Positions 21,339 to 30,105 of a stretch of 31,860 nt of DNA are shown here, piece after piece. The position numbers and the translations under genes were made by a program. The stretch is taken from assembly GCA_900546785.1 (NCBI GenBank), contig URED01000028.1:1-31860 (forward strand), read 5' to 3'. The notes under the pieces were generated by a model. It ran no database searches. It was not told the DNA's origin and was given only the letters and a program-made list of their open reading frames with translations. Source of the DNA: an uncultured Oscillospiraceae bacterium (GTDB taxonomy: Bacteria > Bacillota > Clostridia > Oscillospirales > Acutalibacteraceae). Each line of letters begins with the position of its first letter. Positions within the stretch are counted from its first letter, which is position 1.

Positions 21339-21392
21339 TGGCCACTGCATTATGTGCTTTTCTATAAGTTAATCCGTAAAATATATTGGCAT
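21339..21392 (-). pseudogene. Remnant of a second terminal ICE gene
   Basis: Minus-strand translation from an ATG at 21392 gives MPIYFTD, stop, LIEKHIMQWP, which aligns with the first 18 residues of the intact protein at 17154-17444 (MTKYFTESALEKQMMQIP) without gaps. Beyond that, stops follow and similarity fades. This shows that ICE end copy 2 includes coding sequence. Confidence 0.7.
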
Positions 21393-21429
21393 TGTTAAAA
21401 CTTCCTTTTTTTGAGTTAAAATTATAAAC

Positions 21430-21472
21430 AAAAAATGAGTGTGTAATATTTTTCAAATCATTACACACCCTT
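21430..21472 (-). terminator. Decayed copy of the ICE-end terminator
   Basis: The arms AGTGTGTAATATTT and AAATCATTACACACC can still pair imperfectly and are followed by a T-run on the minus strand. Counterpart of 17480-17526. Confidence 0.5.
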
Positions 21473-21573
21473 ACAAATTAAATTGTACAGTTTAAATGGT
21501 ACAGTCCCATTAAATATTTGGTCGTTAATTTTAGGTATGAATAAACACACAACAGTTATATTGTGTGGTCTTG

Positions 21574-21633
21574 TAGCACCCCAAGTTAAACTCAAACTAG
21601 CAACCACAAGCTAATAGAGGTGTGCTATACCGA
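21574..21633 (-). pseudogene. Decayed tRNA-Asn remnant
   Basis: Aligns with the tRNA-Asn remnant at 17623-17688 (shared CCCC, GTT, AACTC, AAC, AGTGCT/TGTGCTA and ACCGA blocks on the plus strand) but has lost base pairing in the T and anticodon arms. The cloverleaf cannot form. The 5' part is missing, as in copy 1. Confidence 0.55.
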
Positions 21634-21735
21634 ATATTTAATACTTATGATTTAAGGTTCAAATCCTTGCAGTTTTAAAAATGACTATAAAAACATCTAT
21701 GATTTTGTAAAATAATATTCTGCTTAATGGCAATA

Positions 21736-21762
21736 AAAAAAGCCCGATAAATCGGGCTTTTT
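21736..21762 (-). terminator. Terminator of tRNA-Gln
   Basis: A 12-bp stem AAAAAGCCCGAT/ATCGGGCTTTTT with a 2-base nominal loop and T-runs on both strands, about 30 bases behind the tRNA on the minus strand. Confidence 0.85.
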
Positions 21763-21792
21763 CAGCGTTATATCTTTTTTGGTAACGCTTTA

Positions 21793-21866
21793 TGGCAGAG
21801 GTATAAGGATTCGAACCTTAAATAACGGAGTCAGAGTCCGGTGTGTTACCGTTACACTATACCTCT
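21793..21866 (-). tRNA. tRNA-Gln(CTG)
   Basis: Full cloverleaf on the minus strand: acceptor AGAGGTA with TACCTCT, D-arm, anticodon loop CTCTGAC with CTG anticodon, T-arm AAGG-TTCGAAT-CCTT, discriminator G and encoded CCA. The anticodon stem has one mismatch at its outer pair. The A1-T72 pair and G73 agree with glutamine tRNAs. Confidence 0.92.
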
Positions 21867-22150
21867 GTATACGATTTTGCAATCAATGCGTTTACTATTA
21901 TACCTTATTAATCTGATTTGTCAAGAACAAATTTAAATTTTAAATTTGTATTAATTAAAAATAAACAATTTTCTTTATATTGTTTTTGCCAATCGGATAT
22001 TGTATAATATTTTAAGCAAGCGTATCACAACTTCCGCATTTTATGAAGGCATTCTGATGCGCGGGACTGCATGGTTATAGTCTGACGGCAGTATAATATT
22101 GCGATATATAAATATAATATTAAAAATCAAAGTATAGAAACGGTGTAAAT
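21867..22150. other. Intergenic region with ymdB promoter and long leader
   Basis: AT-rich up to the promoter, then a leader of about 135 bases with a more GC-rich segment around 22020-22090 (CTTCCGCATTTTATGAAGG, GATGCGCGGGACTGCATGG). Partly self-complementary, but no riboswitch class or small RNA is recognised. Confidence 0.4.
21980..22008 (+). promoter_or_regulatory. Promoter of ymdB and the solute-binding protein gene
   Basis: TTGTTT, 17 bases, then a perfect TATAAT (22003-22008). It is the best sigma-A-type match in the gap and is correctly oriented, about 140 bases before the ymdB start. Confidence 0.6.
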
Positions 22151-22924
22151 TTGAAAATACTTACTATAGGCGATGTTGTTTCCGCCGCGGGGTGCGATTA
22201 TTTGAGCGAGGTTCTGCCGAGGCTCAAGCGCAACTATAAGGCGGATCTTACGATCGTTAACGCTGAAAATTCAGCAGTCGGCAACGGCGTTACGTCGAAA
22301 TCGGCAAGGGCGGTTTTTGACGCAGGCGCAGATGTTATCACGCTTGGTAACCACAGCTTAAAGCGCCCCGAGATCAGTGATTATCTGGAAGAAAACGAAT
22401 TCATAATCCGCCCGGCGAACTACCATGAGAGCGCGCCGGGGCGCGGCATGTGCATCATAGACAGGGGCTACATTAAAGCCGCCGTTATAAACTTACAGGG
22501 CAGCGTTTATCTTGACGCCATCAAAAATCCGTTTGACTGCGCGGACGAGATGCTTGAAAAGGCAAAAGAGCAGGGCGCAAAGATCATCATAATTGATTTT
22601 CACGCAGAGGCAACAAGTGAAAAACGGGCGCTCGGTTTTTATCTTGACGGGCGCATTAGCGCGCTTTTCGGCACACACACGCACGTGCAGACCTCGGATA
22701 ATCAGATCCTTCCGAACGGAACGGGATATATAACAGATCTGGGAATGACAGGCCCCCTGCAATCCGTTTTAGGGGTAGAGCCGGAATGCACGATAAGAAA
22801 ATTCCGCACGGGACTGCCCGTAAGGTTTACCAACCCAAAGGGCGAATGCACCTGCGAGGGCTGCTTTTTTGAAATAGACAACAAAACGGGAAAAACCGTT
22901 TACACAGAGGGCTTCAGGAGGTAA
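22151..22924 (+). CDS. ymdB: YmdB family metallophosphoesterase
   Basis: A 257-residue cytoplasmic phosphodiesterase of the YmdB/TIGR00282 family; the Bacillus enzyme hydrolyses 2',3'-cyclic nucleotides and affects biofilm and motility decisions. Metal ligands are visible: Asp8 (TIGDVV), Glu39-Asn40 (NAEN), Asn67-His68 (LGNHSL), His151 (DFHAE), and His176 and His178 (GTHTHVQ). Length and motifs are those of an intact member. It starts at TTG with only a weak ribosome binding site (ACGGTG). The next gene starts 2 bases after its stop. Confidence 0.9.
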   Translation: MKILTIGDVVSAAGCDYLSEVLPRLKRNYKADLTIVNAENSAVGNGVTSKSARAVFDAGADVITLGNHSLKRPEISDYLEENEFIIRPANYHESAPGRGMCIIDRGYIKAAVINLQGSVYLDAIKNPFDCADEMLEKAKEQGAKIIIIDFHAEATSEKRALGFYLDGRISALFGTHTHVQTSDNQILPNGTGYITDLGMTGPLQSVLGVEPECTIRKFRTGLPVRFTNPKGECTCEGCFFEIDNKTGKTVYTEGFRR

Positions 22925-22926
22925 CA

Positions 22927-24417
22927 ATGGCGAAAAGAATTATAGCGTTTATTCTTGCCGTGGCTACCGTTGCCCTTTGCTTTACCGCCTGCACAGGCGG
23001 CGGCGACGAGCCCGAAACGAATTCGGCGATCATTGAACAGGAAACGGTGATTCGTGAAGACAACAGCACTTTTAAACTAAGCTATACCCAGGCGGACAGT
23101 CTTGACCCTTATGAATCCAAGACGCTCAACAACCAGATACTGAGCCAGCTTGTATTTGAGAGCCTGTTTGATTTGGACGAGAATTTTAAGGCGAGCCTCA
23201 ACATAGCCTCAAGCTATGAATATGAGGACAGCGAAACACTTGCCGTGGGCGTTACGGCGGGGCTGACCTTTACGGACGGGAGCACGCTGACTGCGCAGGA
23301 TGTTGCCGATTCATTCAGAGCGGCAAAAGATTCCGATTACTGGGGCTCCTCCCTGCAGGGGATAGATTCCTGCGGCGTGCGTTCCGATACGGAGATCGTA
23401 TTCAACCTGCGCGCGCCTGACCCCTACGCGCACAATCTGCTGGTCTTCCCGATCGTAAGTTCTGACGGTTCGGGCGATTTTCCCATAGGCAGCGGCAGAT
23501 ATTACTATGCGGACGAGAACGGCGAAACGGTGCTGAAAGCAAACACGCAAAACGGGTTTCAGCCGCATATAACGGTTATCCACCTTGAAAACATCGCTTC
23601 CGAGGATTCCATAGACAATGCCGTAAACATAGGCAATATAAGCTTTGCGTTTCGGGATCTGAGCAGCAATTCTTCACGCCGCATAACCGCCAACAAGAGG
23701 CTCATAAACATGAATAATCTTGTTTTTATAGGCGTAAACAATAAAAGCGGGATAACCGCAAATGCGGATGTGCGCAGAGCGATCTCGCTTGCAATAGACC
23801 GCACAACACTTGCAAGGAGCGCCTACGGCGGCTTTGCGCAGGCTGCTACGGGCGTTTTCAACCCGCAGTTTGAGCTTTCTGAAACACAGCTGTTTTCCGA
23901 AGAGGGCGATTCTGCCGCAGCCGGGCAGCTTTTGCAGACGAGCGGCGTTTCAACAAGAGATATATCCATCGTTGTCAACGCCTCAAATACGGACAGGGTT
24001 ACCTGCGCCAAGCTGATAGAACAGCAGCTTGAGGAAGCGGGGTTCAATGTAACGGTTTATGAGGAGAGCGACGAGCGGTATTTTGAAAGAATAGCGAACG
24101 AGCAGTTTAATCTATATATAGGCGAGATCAAACTGCCGCCGGACATGAGTATGCGGGCGTTTTTTGACGAGGACGGCACAGCGCGCTACGGAATAGACGC
24201 CGCAAACAGCCAGAGCGCGGCTGCATACGCTGCTTATGCGGACTCAACCGGGCAGATCGGTGATTTTTTACTTGCCTTTTCAGCAGAGATGCCGTTTATT
24301 CCCGTTGTATACAGGCGCGGCATGATCTGCTTTACCAAAGCGATGAACGGCGATGTTCAGGGCAGCTATTATGACTGCTTTTCAAACATTGAGGATTGGT
24401 ATTTTGAAGCGGATTAA
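22927..24417 (+). CDS. Extracellular solute-binding lipoprotein, family 5
   Basis: A 496-residue lipoprotein: signal peptide with lipobox FTAC, acylated Cys22. The body follows the peptide/nickel-binding SBP family 5 pattern: FKLSYTQADSLDPYESKTLN, SQLVFESLFDLDENFKASLN, then LTFTDGSTLTAQDVADSFRA, and later VRRAISLAIDRTTLARSAYG. It would deliver peptides or similar ligands to an ABC importer, but no permease or ATPase genes are adjacent. It forms an operon with ymdB (AGGAGGTAACA ribosome binding site within the ymdB end). The GC content is higher than in the ICE, in keeping with core genome. Confidence 0.85.
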   Translation: MAKRIIAFILAVATVALCFTACTGGGDEPETNSAIIEQETVIREDNSTFKLSYTQADSLDPYESKTLNNQILSQLVFESLFDLDENFKASLNIASSYEYEDSETLAVGVTAGLTFTDGSTLTAQDVADSFRAAKDSDYWGSSLQGIDSCGVRSDTEIVFNLRAPDPYAHNLLVFPIVSSDGSGDFPIGSGRYYYADENGETVLKANTQNGFQPHITVIHLENIASEDSIDNAVNIGNISFAFRDLSSNSSRRITANKRLINMNNLVFIGVNNKSGITANADVRRAISLAIDRTTLARSAYGGFAQAATGVFNPQFELSETQLFSEEGDSAAAGQLLQTSGVSTRDISIVVNASNTDRVTCAKLIEQQLEEAGFNVTVYEESDERYFERIANEQFNLYIGEIKLPPDMSMRAFFDEDGTARYGIDAANSQSAAAYAAYADSTGQIGDFLLAFSAEMPFIPVVYRRGMICFTKAMNGDVQGSYYDCFSNIEDWYFEAD

Positions 24418-24461
24418 ACGCGCAGGTACGGTGGGCACAGTAAAGCGGTTTTGCGCTGCCC

Positions 24462-24490
24462 TTGATAAGCGTGTGAAAATGTATTATAAT
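24462..24490 (+). promoter_or_regulatory. Promoter of the yloU-fakA-recG operon
   Basis: TTGATA (24462-24467), 17 bases, TATAAT (24485-24490). A near-consensus housekeeping promoter 45 bases before the Asp23-family start codon. A small TCCGGC/GCCGGA hairpin lies in the leader. Confidence 0.85.
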
Positions 24491-24534
24491 CAGAATATAA
24501 AAACTTCCGGCGCTTGCCGGACGGAGGTTTGTTT

Positions 24535-24897
24535 ATGATAAAATTTGAAAATTCCAACGGTTATATTGAGATAACGAACAATTATTTTGAAAAGCTTGTG
24601 GGTCAGGTGGCGCAATCCTGCTTCGGCGTTACGGGCATGGTGAATTCAAGCCCGATGCAGAGCATAAAATCAATCATCGCCAGCAAAACGGATAAGGACA
24701 GCTATAACTACAACCGCGGCGTAAGCGTAAAGAGCATAAACGGCAGCCTTGTTATAGATCTGCACATTGCGGTTTCTTACGGTGTTAACATCAACGCCAT
24801 TGCAAGCAGTATAACGAACAAGGTGCGCTACAGCGTTGAGACCGTTACCGACCTTAAGGTATCAAAAATAAATGTTTATGTGGACGCTATAAATTAA
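24535..24897 (+). CDS. yloU: Asp23/Gls24 family protein (YloU-like)
   Basis: A 120-residue protein, starting at ATG 24535 with GGAGG 7 bases upstream (an earlier TTG at 24514 precedes the ribosome binding site and is excluded). Sequence such as GYIEITNNYFEKLVGQVAQS, CFGVTGMV, and LHIAVSYGVNINAIASSITN matches Asp23/Gls24 proteins, which are envelope-stress-associated and often membrane-tethered by partners. Position before fakA and recG is as in Bacillus yloU-yloV. Confidence 0.88.
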   Translation: MIKFENSNGYIEITNNYFEKLVGQVAQSCFGVTGMVNSSPMQSIKSIIASKTDKDSYNYNRGVSVKSINGSLVIDLHIAVSYGVNINAIASSITNKVRYSVETVTDLKVSKINVYVDAIN

Positions 24898-24913
24898 AGG
24901 AGATTATTCGCAA

Positions 24914-26563
24914 ATGCTTACAGGTAAAATGTTTCGCGACGGAGTAATCTCCGCATCTAACAATATATCAAACAGCCGCAAGGCGGTTGACGCGCTTAAT
25001 ATATTCCCCGTGCCGGACGGCGATACGGGTACGAACATGAGCATGACCATCGGTGCGGCAGCAAAGGAAATGGCTGTTTTGCCTGATGACTGCTCTTTGA
25101 GCGAAGCCGCCTCCAAATGCGCTTCCGCACTTTTAAGAGGTGCGCGCGGGAACAGCGGCGTTATTCTATCCCTTATTTTCAGGGGATTTGCAAAAGGCTT
25201 TAAGGAGCTTGACACGGCGCAGGGCAAAGACGTTGCAAGAGCATTCGAGCTTGGCGTAAAAGCGGCTTACAAAGCGGTTATGAAACCTACAGAGGGCACG
25301 ATCCTGACGGTTGTAAGAAAAGCCAGCGAGGCTGCAAGCGAGCTTGCCAAAACGGTGGACGATCCCATGGAGGTTGCGTTCGCGGCGCTTATGGCGGCTA
25401 AAGAGGCGCTTGCCGGAACGCCGGAGCAGCTGCCCGTTTTAAAGCAGGCAGGCGTTGTTGACGCCGGCGGCCAGGGACTTGTGCTGATTTTTGAGGGCTT
25501 TCACAGCGTGTTTGCAAACGGCGCGCTCGTGCAGCCTGTTGAAGCGCCCCAGGAGCTGCCTAAAGACGAATCAAAAAGCACCGTTGCCAATGCTTCTGAT
25601 GATATTGAATTCGGCTATTGCTCTGAATTTCTGATTGAAAAGGCAAAGGACGCGAAGGAAAAGGACCCGCTTAAATTAAGAGCTTTTCTTGAATCTATAG
25701 GCGACTGCGTAGTGGTTGTTGACGATACCGATATTATAAAAGTCCACGTCCATTCAAACGAGCCGGGCAACGTGATCCAGGCGGCACTGAAATACGGTCA
25801 GCTTATCAATATAAAGATTGACAACATGCGTTACCAGCACAGGAATGCCCAGGAGGGCGCGGGCGAAAGCGCAAAGGCGCCGGAACCTGCCAGCCCTGTT
25901 AACAGCTACGGCTTTGTAGCTGTTTGCGCCGGGCAGGGACTTACGGAGCTGTTTAAGGATATAGGCGCGGATGTTGTTGTGAGCGGCGGGCAGACGATGA
26001 ATCCGTCTACAGACGATATTTTAAACGCCGTTATGGCCACACCGGCAAAAACGGTATTTGTTTTGCCGAATAATAAAAACATCATCATGGCTGCGGAGCA
26101 GGCGGCACGCCTTACGCAGGGCAGAACGGTAAAGGTTTTGCAGACCAAGACCATACCGCAGGGGATCTCCGCCATGCTGATGTTTGACGAGGAAGCGAGC
26201 GCGGACGAAAACGAGCTTGCCATGACGCAGGCGGCGGAGGGCGTTTCCACAGCGCTGGTTACGTTTGCCGCAAGAGACAGCGAGGTGGAGGGCGTACCCG
26301 TTAAACAGGGCGAGATCATGGGTCTTTGCAACGGAAAGATCAGATATGTGGGCTCCGGCAAGGCGGACATTGCTTTTAAGAGCGCCTCACGCCTTATCAA
26401 GCATAGCGACTGCTCTATTGTGACCATCATTTTCGGCGAAGATTCCACCGAGGAGGAAGCCGAGGAGCTGAAACGCCGGCTCGAGGAAAAATTCGGCGAT
26501 ATTGAATTCAGCGTTGTAAACGGCGGCCAGCCGATATATTATTTTATAATTTCTGTGGAGTAA
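24914..26563 (+). CDS. fakA: Fatty acid kinase catalytic subunit (DAK-domain, YloV/FakA)
   Basis: A 549-residue protein. The N-terminal DhaL/DAK2 kinase domain (about 1-200) has the Mg-ATP binding signature FPVPDGDTGTNMSMT at about 32-46 and RGARGNSGVILSLIFRGF. The middle and C-terminal parts (about 230-549) are the YloV-specific region, with VVVDDTDIIKVHVHSNEPGN and VFVLPNNKNIIMAAEQA. FakA phosphorylates exogenous fatty acids held by FakB/DegV proteins for entry into phospholipid synthesis. It lies 16 bases after yloU and 1 base before recG, a conserved Firmicutes order. Confidence 0.9.
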   Translation: MLTGKMFRDGVISASNNISNSRKAVDALNIFPVPDGDTGTNMSMTIGAAAKEMAVLPDDCSLSEAASKCASALLRGARGNSGVILSLIFRGFAKGFKELDTAQGKDVARAFELGVKAAYKAVMKPTEGTILTVVRKASEAASELAKTVDDPMEVAFAALMAAKEALAGTPEQLPVLKQAGVVDAGGQGLVLIFEGFHSVFANGALVQPVEAPQELPKDESKSTVANASDDIEFGYCSEFLIEKAKDAKEKDPLKLRAFLESIGDCVVVVDDTDIIKVHVHSNEPGNVIQAALKYGQLINIKIDNMRYQHRNAQEGAGESAKAPEPASPVNSYGFVAVCAGQGLTELFKDIGADVVVSGGQTMNPSTDDILNAVMATPAKTVFVLPNNKNIIMAAEQAARLTQGRTVKVLQTKTIPQGISAMLMFDEEASADENELAMTQAAEGVSTALVTFAARDSEVEGVPVKQGEIMGLCNGKIRYVGSGKADIAFKSASRLIKHSDCSIVTIIFGEDSTEEEAEELKRRLEEKFGDIEFSVVNGGQPIYYFIISVE

Positions 26564-26564
26564 A

Positions 26565-28595
26565 ATGCTTAATTTAAACAGCGGTGTGCAGTATATCAAA
26601 GGAATAGGAGAAAAAAAAGCCGGGCTTTTTGCAAAGCTCGGCATTTTCTGCGTGCGGGATCTTATCGAATATTACCCGCGCGCGTATCAGGACCGCTCCC
26701 GGAAAAAAGCAGCCGCCGAATATGAAAGCGGAGAGACCGCCTGCATTGAAGCCACTATGGTATCCCCTGTTAAAGCGCATTTTGTGCGAAAGGGAATGAC
26801 GCTTTATAAATGCGATTTTTCTGACGGAAACACGATCATCCACGTAACAATATTCAACAACAAATACCTTGCCGAAGCGCTGAAGCTTTTTGAGAGCTAC
26901 ATACTTTACGGCAAGATAGAAAGAACGCTTACGAGCGCGTCTATGGCGTCCCCGGAAATTGAAAAAACGGAAAACAGCGATAGTATAAGACCGGTCTACA
27001 GCGCAACCGGCAGACTGAATTCAAAAGCTATAGAAAAGGCGGTAAAAACGGCGCTTGAAAGCCTTGGTGAATTTGAGGAAACGCTGCCGGCGGAGATCCG
27101 GCTGGAATACGGGCTCGTTTCGCTTGATTTTGCAATGCGGCAGATCCATTTTCCGGCGGACGCCCAAAGTCTGGAAAAAGCGCGCCGCAGGCTGATCTTT
27201 GAAGAACTGTTGACCCTGCAGCTGGGGCTTTTAAAGCTGAAAGGAAGAAAAAAAGTCAGAACCGATTCCGTTATCACAGCGGATTTCACGCAGGAGTTTG
27301 TAAATCTTTTACCGTTCACGCCCACGAACGCTCAAATGCGGGCAATAAAAGAATGCTGCGCCGATATGAAAAGCGGCTACCCTATGAACCGGCTACTTCA
27401 GGGAGATGTTGGCAGCGGAAAAACCGCCGTTGCGGCAGGCATAATATACACTGCGGTTAAAAACAAGATGCAGTGCGCGATGATGGCGCCTACCGAAATA
27501 CTTGCCGTTCAGCATGCGCAAACGCTGAAAAGCATGCTCTCCCCTGCCGGAATACGTATTGAGCTGCTGACCGGCAGCACACCGAAAAGCGAAAAACGCC
27601 GCATAAAGCAAGCACTGATAGACGGAAACACAGATCTTGTTATAGGTACGCACGCGATCATTCAAAATGACGTTGAATTTCATAAGCTGGGGCTTGTAAT
27701 AACCGATGAGCAGCACCGTTTCGGCGTTGACCAAAGGGCTGACCTTGCAATGAAGGGCAACGAGCCGAACACGCTTGTTATGAGTGCTACGCCGATACCG
27801 CGCACGCTTGCGCTGATGATATACGGTGATCTGGATATCTCCGTGCTGGACGAGCTTCCGCCCGGCAGGCAAACGGTGCGCACGGACGTGGTGGATTCAA
27901 GATACCACAAGAGGATTTACGCATTTATCAAAAAGCAGATAGAAGCGGGAAACCGCGCGTACATCGTCTGCCCGCTCGTGGAAGAGAGCGAAAGCGAAAA
28001 TATGATCTCAGCAGAGAAATATGCAGAGGAACTTGCAAACGGCGCTTTCAGGGGAATCAATATCGGCCTTTTGCACGGCAAGATGAAACCGGCGCAAAAA
28101 GAAAACGTTATGCAGGCGTTTGCCGACGGAGATATAAAACTGCTTGTGGCAACAACAGTGATTGAAGTTGGTGTGGACGTGCCGGAAGCGACCGTTATGG
28201 TTGTTGAAAACGCCGAGCGCTTTGGGCTTTCACAGCTTCATCAGCTGCGCGGCAGAGTTGGCAGAGGCAAGGAGCAGGCATACTGCATTCTTGTATCGGA
28301 CAGCAAGAGCGATACCGCCGCCGAAAGGCTGCAAACGATGAAAAAATACAGCGACGGCTTTAAGATTGCGGACGTTGACCTAAAGCTGCGCGGCCCCGGT
28401 GACTTCTTCGGCAACAGGCAGCATGGTCTGCCGGATCTGAAAATTGCCGATATGCTTGAAGATATGGACACGCTGAAAAAATGCCGTGCTTGCGCAGATC
28501 GGATTTTGGCGGAGGACTATGCACTGGATATGCCAAAGTACAAAGCGCTTGCGAATCATATTTCAGATATGTTCAGGAACTCCGTTTCAAATTAA
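26565..28595 (+). CDS. recG: ATP-dependent DNA helicase RecG
   Basis: A 676-residue branch-migration helicase that reverses stalled forks and processes Holliday junctions. The N-terminus has VQYIKGIGEKKAGLFAKLGI (helical wedge entry), then an OB-fold wedge domain. Helicase motifs: Walker A GDVGSGKT at about 280-287, DEQHR (DExH box) at about 381-385, SATPIPRTLALMIYGDLDIS, and C-terminal VIEVGVDVPEATVMVV and QLHQLRGRVGRG. The C-terminal LRGPGDFFGNRQHGLPDLK is typical. Complete. Confidence 0.96.
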   Translation: MLNLNSGVQYIKGIGEKKAGLFAKLGIFCVRDLIEYYPRAYQDRSRKKAAAEYESGETACIEATMVSPVKAHFVRKGMTLYKCDFSDGNTIIHVTIFNNKYLAEALKLFESYILYGKIERTLTSASMASPEIEKTENSDSIRPVYSATGRLNSKAIEKAVKTALESLGEFEETLPAEIRLEYGLVSLDFAMRQIHFPADAQSLEKARRRLIFEELLTLQLGLLKLKGRKKVRTDSVITADFTQEFVNLLPFTPTNAQMRAIKECCADMKSGYPMNRLLQGDVGSGKTAVAAGIIYTAVKNKMQCAMMAPTEILAVQHAQTLKSMLSPAGIRIELLTGSTPKSEKRRIKQALIDGNTDLVIGTHAIIQNDVEFHKLGLVITDEQHRFGVDQRADLAMKGNEPNTLVMSATPIPRTLALMIYGDLDISVLDELPPGRQTVRTDVVDSRYHKRIYAFIKKQIEAGNRAYIVCPLVEESESENMISAEKYAEELANGAFRGINIGLLHGKMKPAQKENVMQAFADGDIKLLVATTVIEVGVDVPEATVMVVENAERFGLSQLHQLRGRVGRGKEQAYCILVSDSKSDTAAERLQTMKKYSDGFKIADVDLKLRGPGDFFGNRQHGLPDLKIADMLEDMDTLKKCRACADRILAEDYALDMPKYKALANHISDMFRNSVSN

Positions 28596-28626
28596 AACAC
28601 TTTTTGCACAATCATCATCTGTAAAA

Positions 28627-28658
28627 AAAGCGCCGTGCTACTTTTGGCACGGCGCTTT
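28627..28658. terminator. Bidirectional terminator between recG and the flippase gene
   Basis: A perfect 12-bp stem AAAGCGCCGTGC/GCACGGCGCTTT with an 8-base loop. There are seven As before it (strong T-run for minus-strand transcripts) and TTTCTGTTT after it for the plus strand. It separates two convergent operons. Confidence 0.9.
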
Positions 28659-28670
28659 CTGTTTAATACC

Positions 28671-30098
28671 TTATTGTTTTTTTCTGTTTTTAAATTTAAG
28701 CAACAATTCTTTTGCTTCAGCAAGACACTTCATACCGAACTTCCAGTTCATTGCAACGGCATAAACGCATACGATAACAAGAAAGATAACATCAAGAACC
28801 GTATTTTGCTGATAATAGGATACCATGAGCGCGACTGCAAGAACAAACGAAGATAAGAGAACGGGTGTTGAAATCTTCATTTTTACACATTTATTTATAT
28901 CTATGTATCTTATAACTGCCATACTGCCGAACGCAACAAATGTGGATATGGAAGCGGCAAAAAGACCGATACGATTTATCAGAAGCAGATGTACCACAAT
29001 ATTTATGACAGCCGCCGCAACTGAGGTATAGGCGACTTTTTTTGTTTGCTTCATTGCTATGTAAATACAACTGTAAAGCCCTACGATAACACGCATCAGC
29101 ATGGCGTACATAAGTATCGGGATCTGAGGATACGCCTCGTTGTAATTCTCATTGACAAGAATCGGAAATATAAACGGCATCAGGGCCACGATTCCCAAAC
29201 AGGCACACGAAAACAGCTTATAGAGCGTTGTTATGGTTTCGCTGAAGAACTTATCCCTATCCTCATCAGTATAATGCAGCGAAACCGATTCCGTCCAGCT
29301 AAGGTTGAAAATATTATAAAACGAAATAAAAACATTTGAAAACTTATTCGCAACGGTATAGATTCCGTTTTGACCCACGCCGAGTATGTGAGAAACGATA
29401 ATCCTGTCTGACACATTCACGACCCACCAGGCCAGGTTATTCGGTATCAGCGGCAGCGAATAGCGGCAAACGTTTTTAAATACGGAAAGCTTCATCTGCC
29501 TTATGCCGAAATATTTCCACGGCTTTAAAGCAAAGGCAAGATAAAAAATGGTTATAACATGCGCCAAAATCGTGGAGATATACAGGCCGTTAAGCCCCAT
29601 TTTAAAAGCAACGAGCAATACGACATTCAGTATCACGGTTGCAGAGGCGGAAATGAAGCTGGCAATGGCATAGACGGTATTTTTCCCCTGCCCTCTTGCA
29701 AACTGAAGCAGCAGATTCAGATAAATAAGCAGAATCACATGGAGTACGAGGAACCAAACATTCGGCAGGTCAACGACAAGCGACATCAGCAGGATCACTG
29801 CTGCATACACCGCCGACTGCACCGTGTTTGCAGCGAAGATGCTTGAAAACAGCTTTTTCTGCCCTTCCCTGTCCTCTCTTACATCGAGCATGAATCTAAA
29901 GATGCCCTGATCCAACTGCCAGTTAAAGAGCGGCAGCAGAAGTGTGGCATAGGTAATCAGAAGATCATAGGTTCCGTATTCCGCCGTATCGAGCAGAGCG
30001 GTATACAGCGGAAGCATGAAAAAGCTGAGAAATTGTGTGCACACTTTACCAAGCGTAAGGATCGCGGTATTTTTGGCAAGCTCTTTACCTCTGCTCAA
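28671..30098 (-). CDS. Wzx-like polysaccharide flippase
   Basis: A 475-residue integral membrane protein with about 12-14 hydrophobic segments, of the MATE/PST superfamily that flips lipid-linked oligosaccharide repeat units. It starts RGKELAKNTAILTLGKVCTQ, followed by FFMLPLYTALLDTAEYGTYDL, both usual for this family. I chose the TTG at 30098, which has AAAGG about 10 bases upstream and leaves a 7-base gap to the previous gene. A TTG at 30146 would extend it by 16 residues (KRRKGAQKFPKGSVE) but overlap that gene. The C-terminus is basic (KFKNRKKQ). Confidence 0.9.
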   Translation of the reverse strand: MSRGKELAKNTAILTLGKVCTQFLSFFMLPLYTALLDTAEYGTYDLLITYATLLLPLFNWQLDQGIFRFMLDVREDREGQKKLFSSIFAANTVQSAVYAAVILLMSLVVDLPNVWFLVLHVILLIYLNLLLQFARGQGKNTVYAIASFISASATVILNVVLLVAFKMGLNGLYISTILAHVITIFYLAFALKPWKYFGIRQMKLSVFKNVCRYSLPLIPNNLAWWVVNVSDRIIVSHILGVGQNGIYTVANKFSNVFISFYNIFNLSWTESVSLHYTDEDRDKFFSETITTLYKLFSCACLGIVALMPFIFPILVNENYNEAYPQIPILMYAMLMRVIVGLYSCIYIAMKQTKKVAYTSVAAAVINIVVHLLLINRIGLFAASISTFVAFGSMAVIRYIDINKCVKMKISTPVLLSSFVLAVALMVSYYQQNTVLDVIFLVIVCVYAVAMNWKFGMKCLAEAKELLLKFKNRKKQ

Positions 30099-30105
30099 TT
30101 CAACA

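Larger units (their letters stand above)
21339..21650. repeat. ICE end copy 2, decayed (direct repeat of 17391-17700)
   Basis: Same order and nearly equal length as copy 1: gene remnant, terminator (21430-21472), a stretch with GTACAGTCCC, a degraded second hairpin (about 21545-21572) and a decayed tRNA. Both copies have the same orientation, about 3.95 kb apart. Confidence 0.75.

Noticed and set aside
21654..21668. Plus-strand T-arm-like hairpin AAGG-TTCAAAT-CCTT next to the decayed tRNA
   Set aside because: It resembles the T-arm of the nearby tRNA-Gln in opposite orientation, but no D-arm, anticodon arm or acceptor stem surrounds it; may be chance in this AT-rich stretch.
24505..24520. 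TCCGGC/GCCGGA hairpin before yloU as a terminator
   Set aside because: Only 6 bp with no T-run, and it lies downstream of a near-consensus promoter and just before the ribosome binding site.
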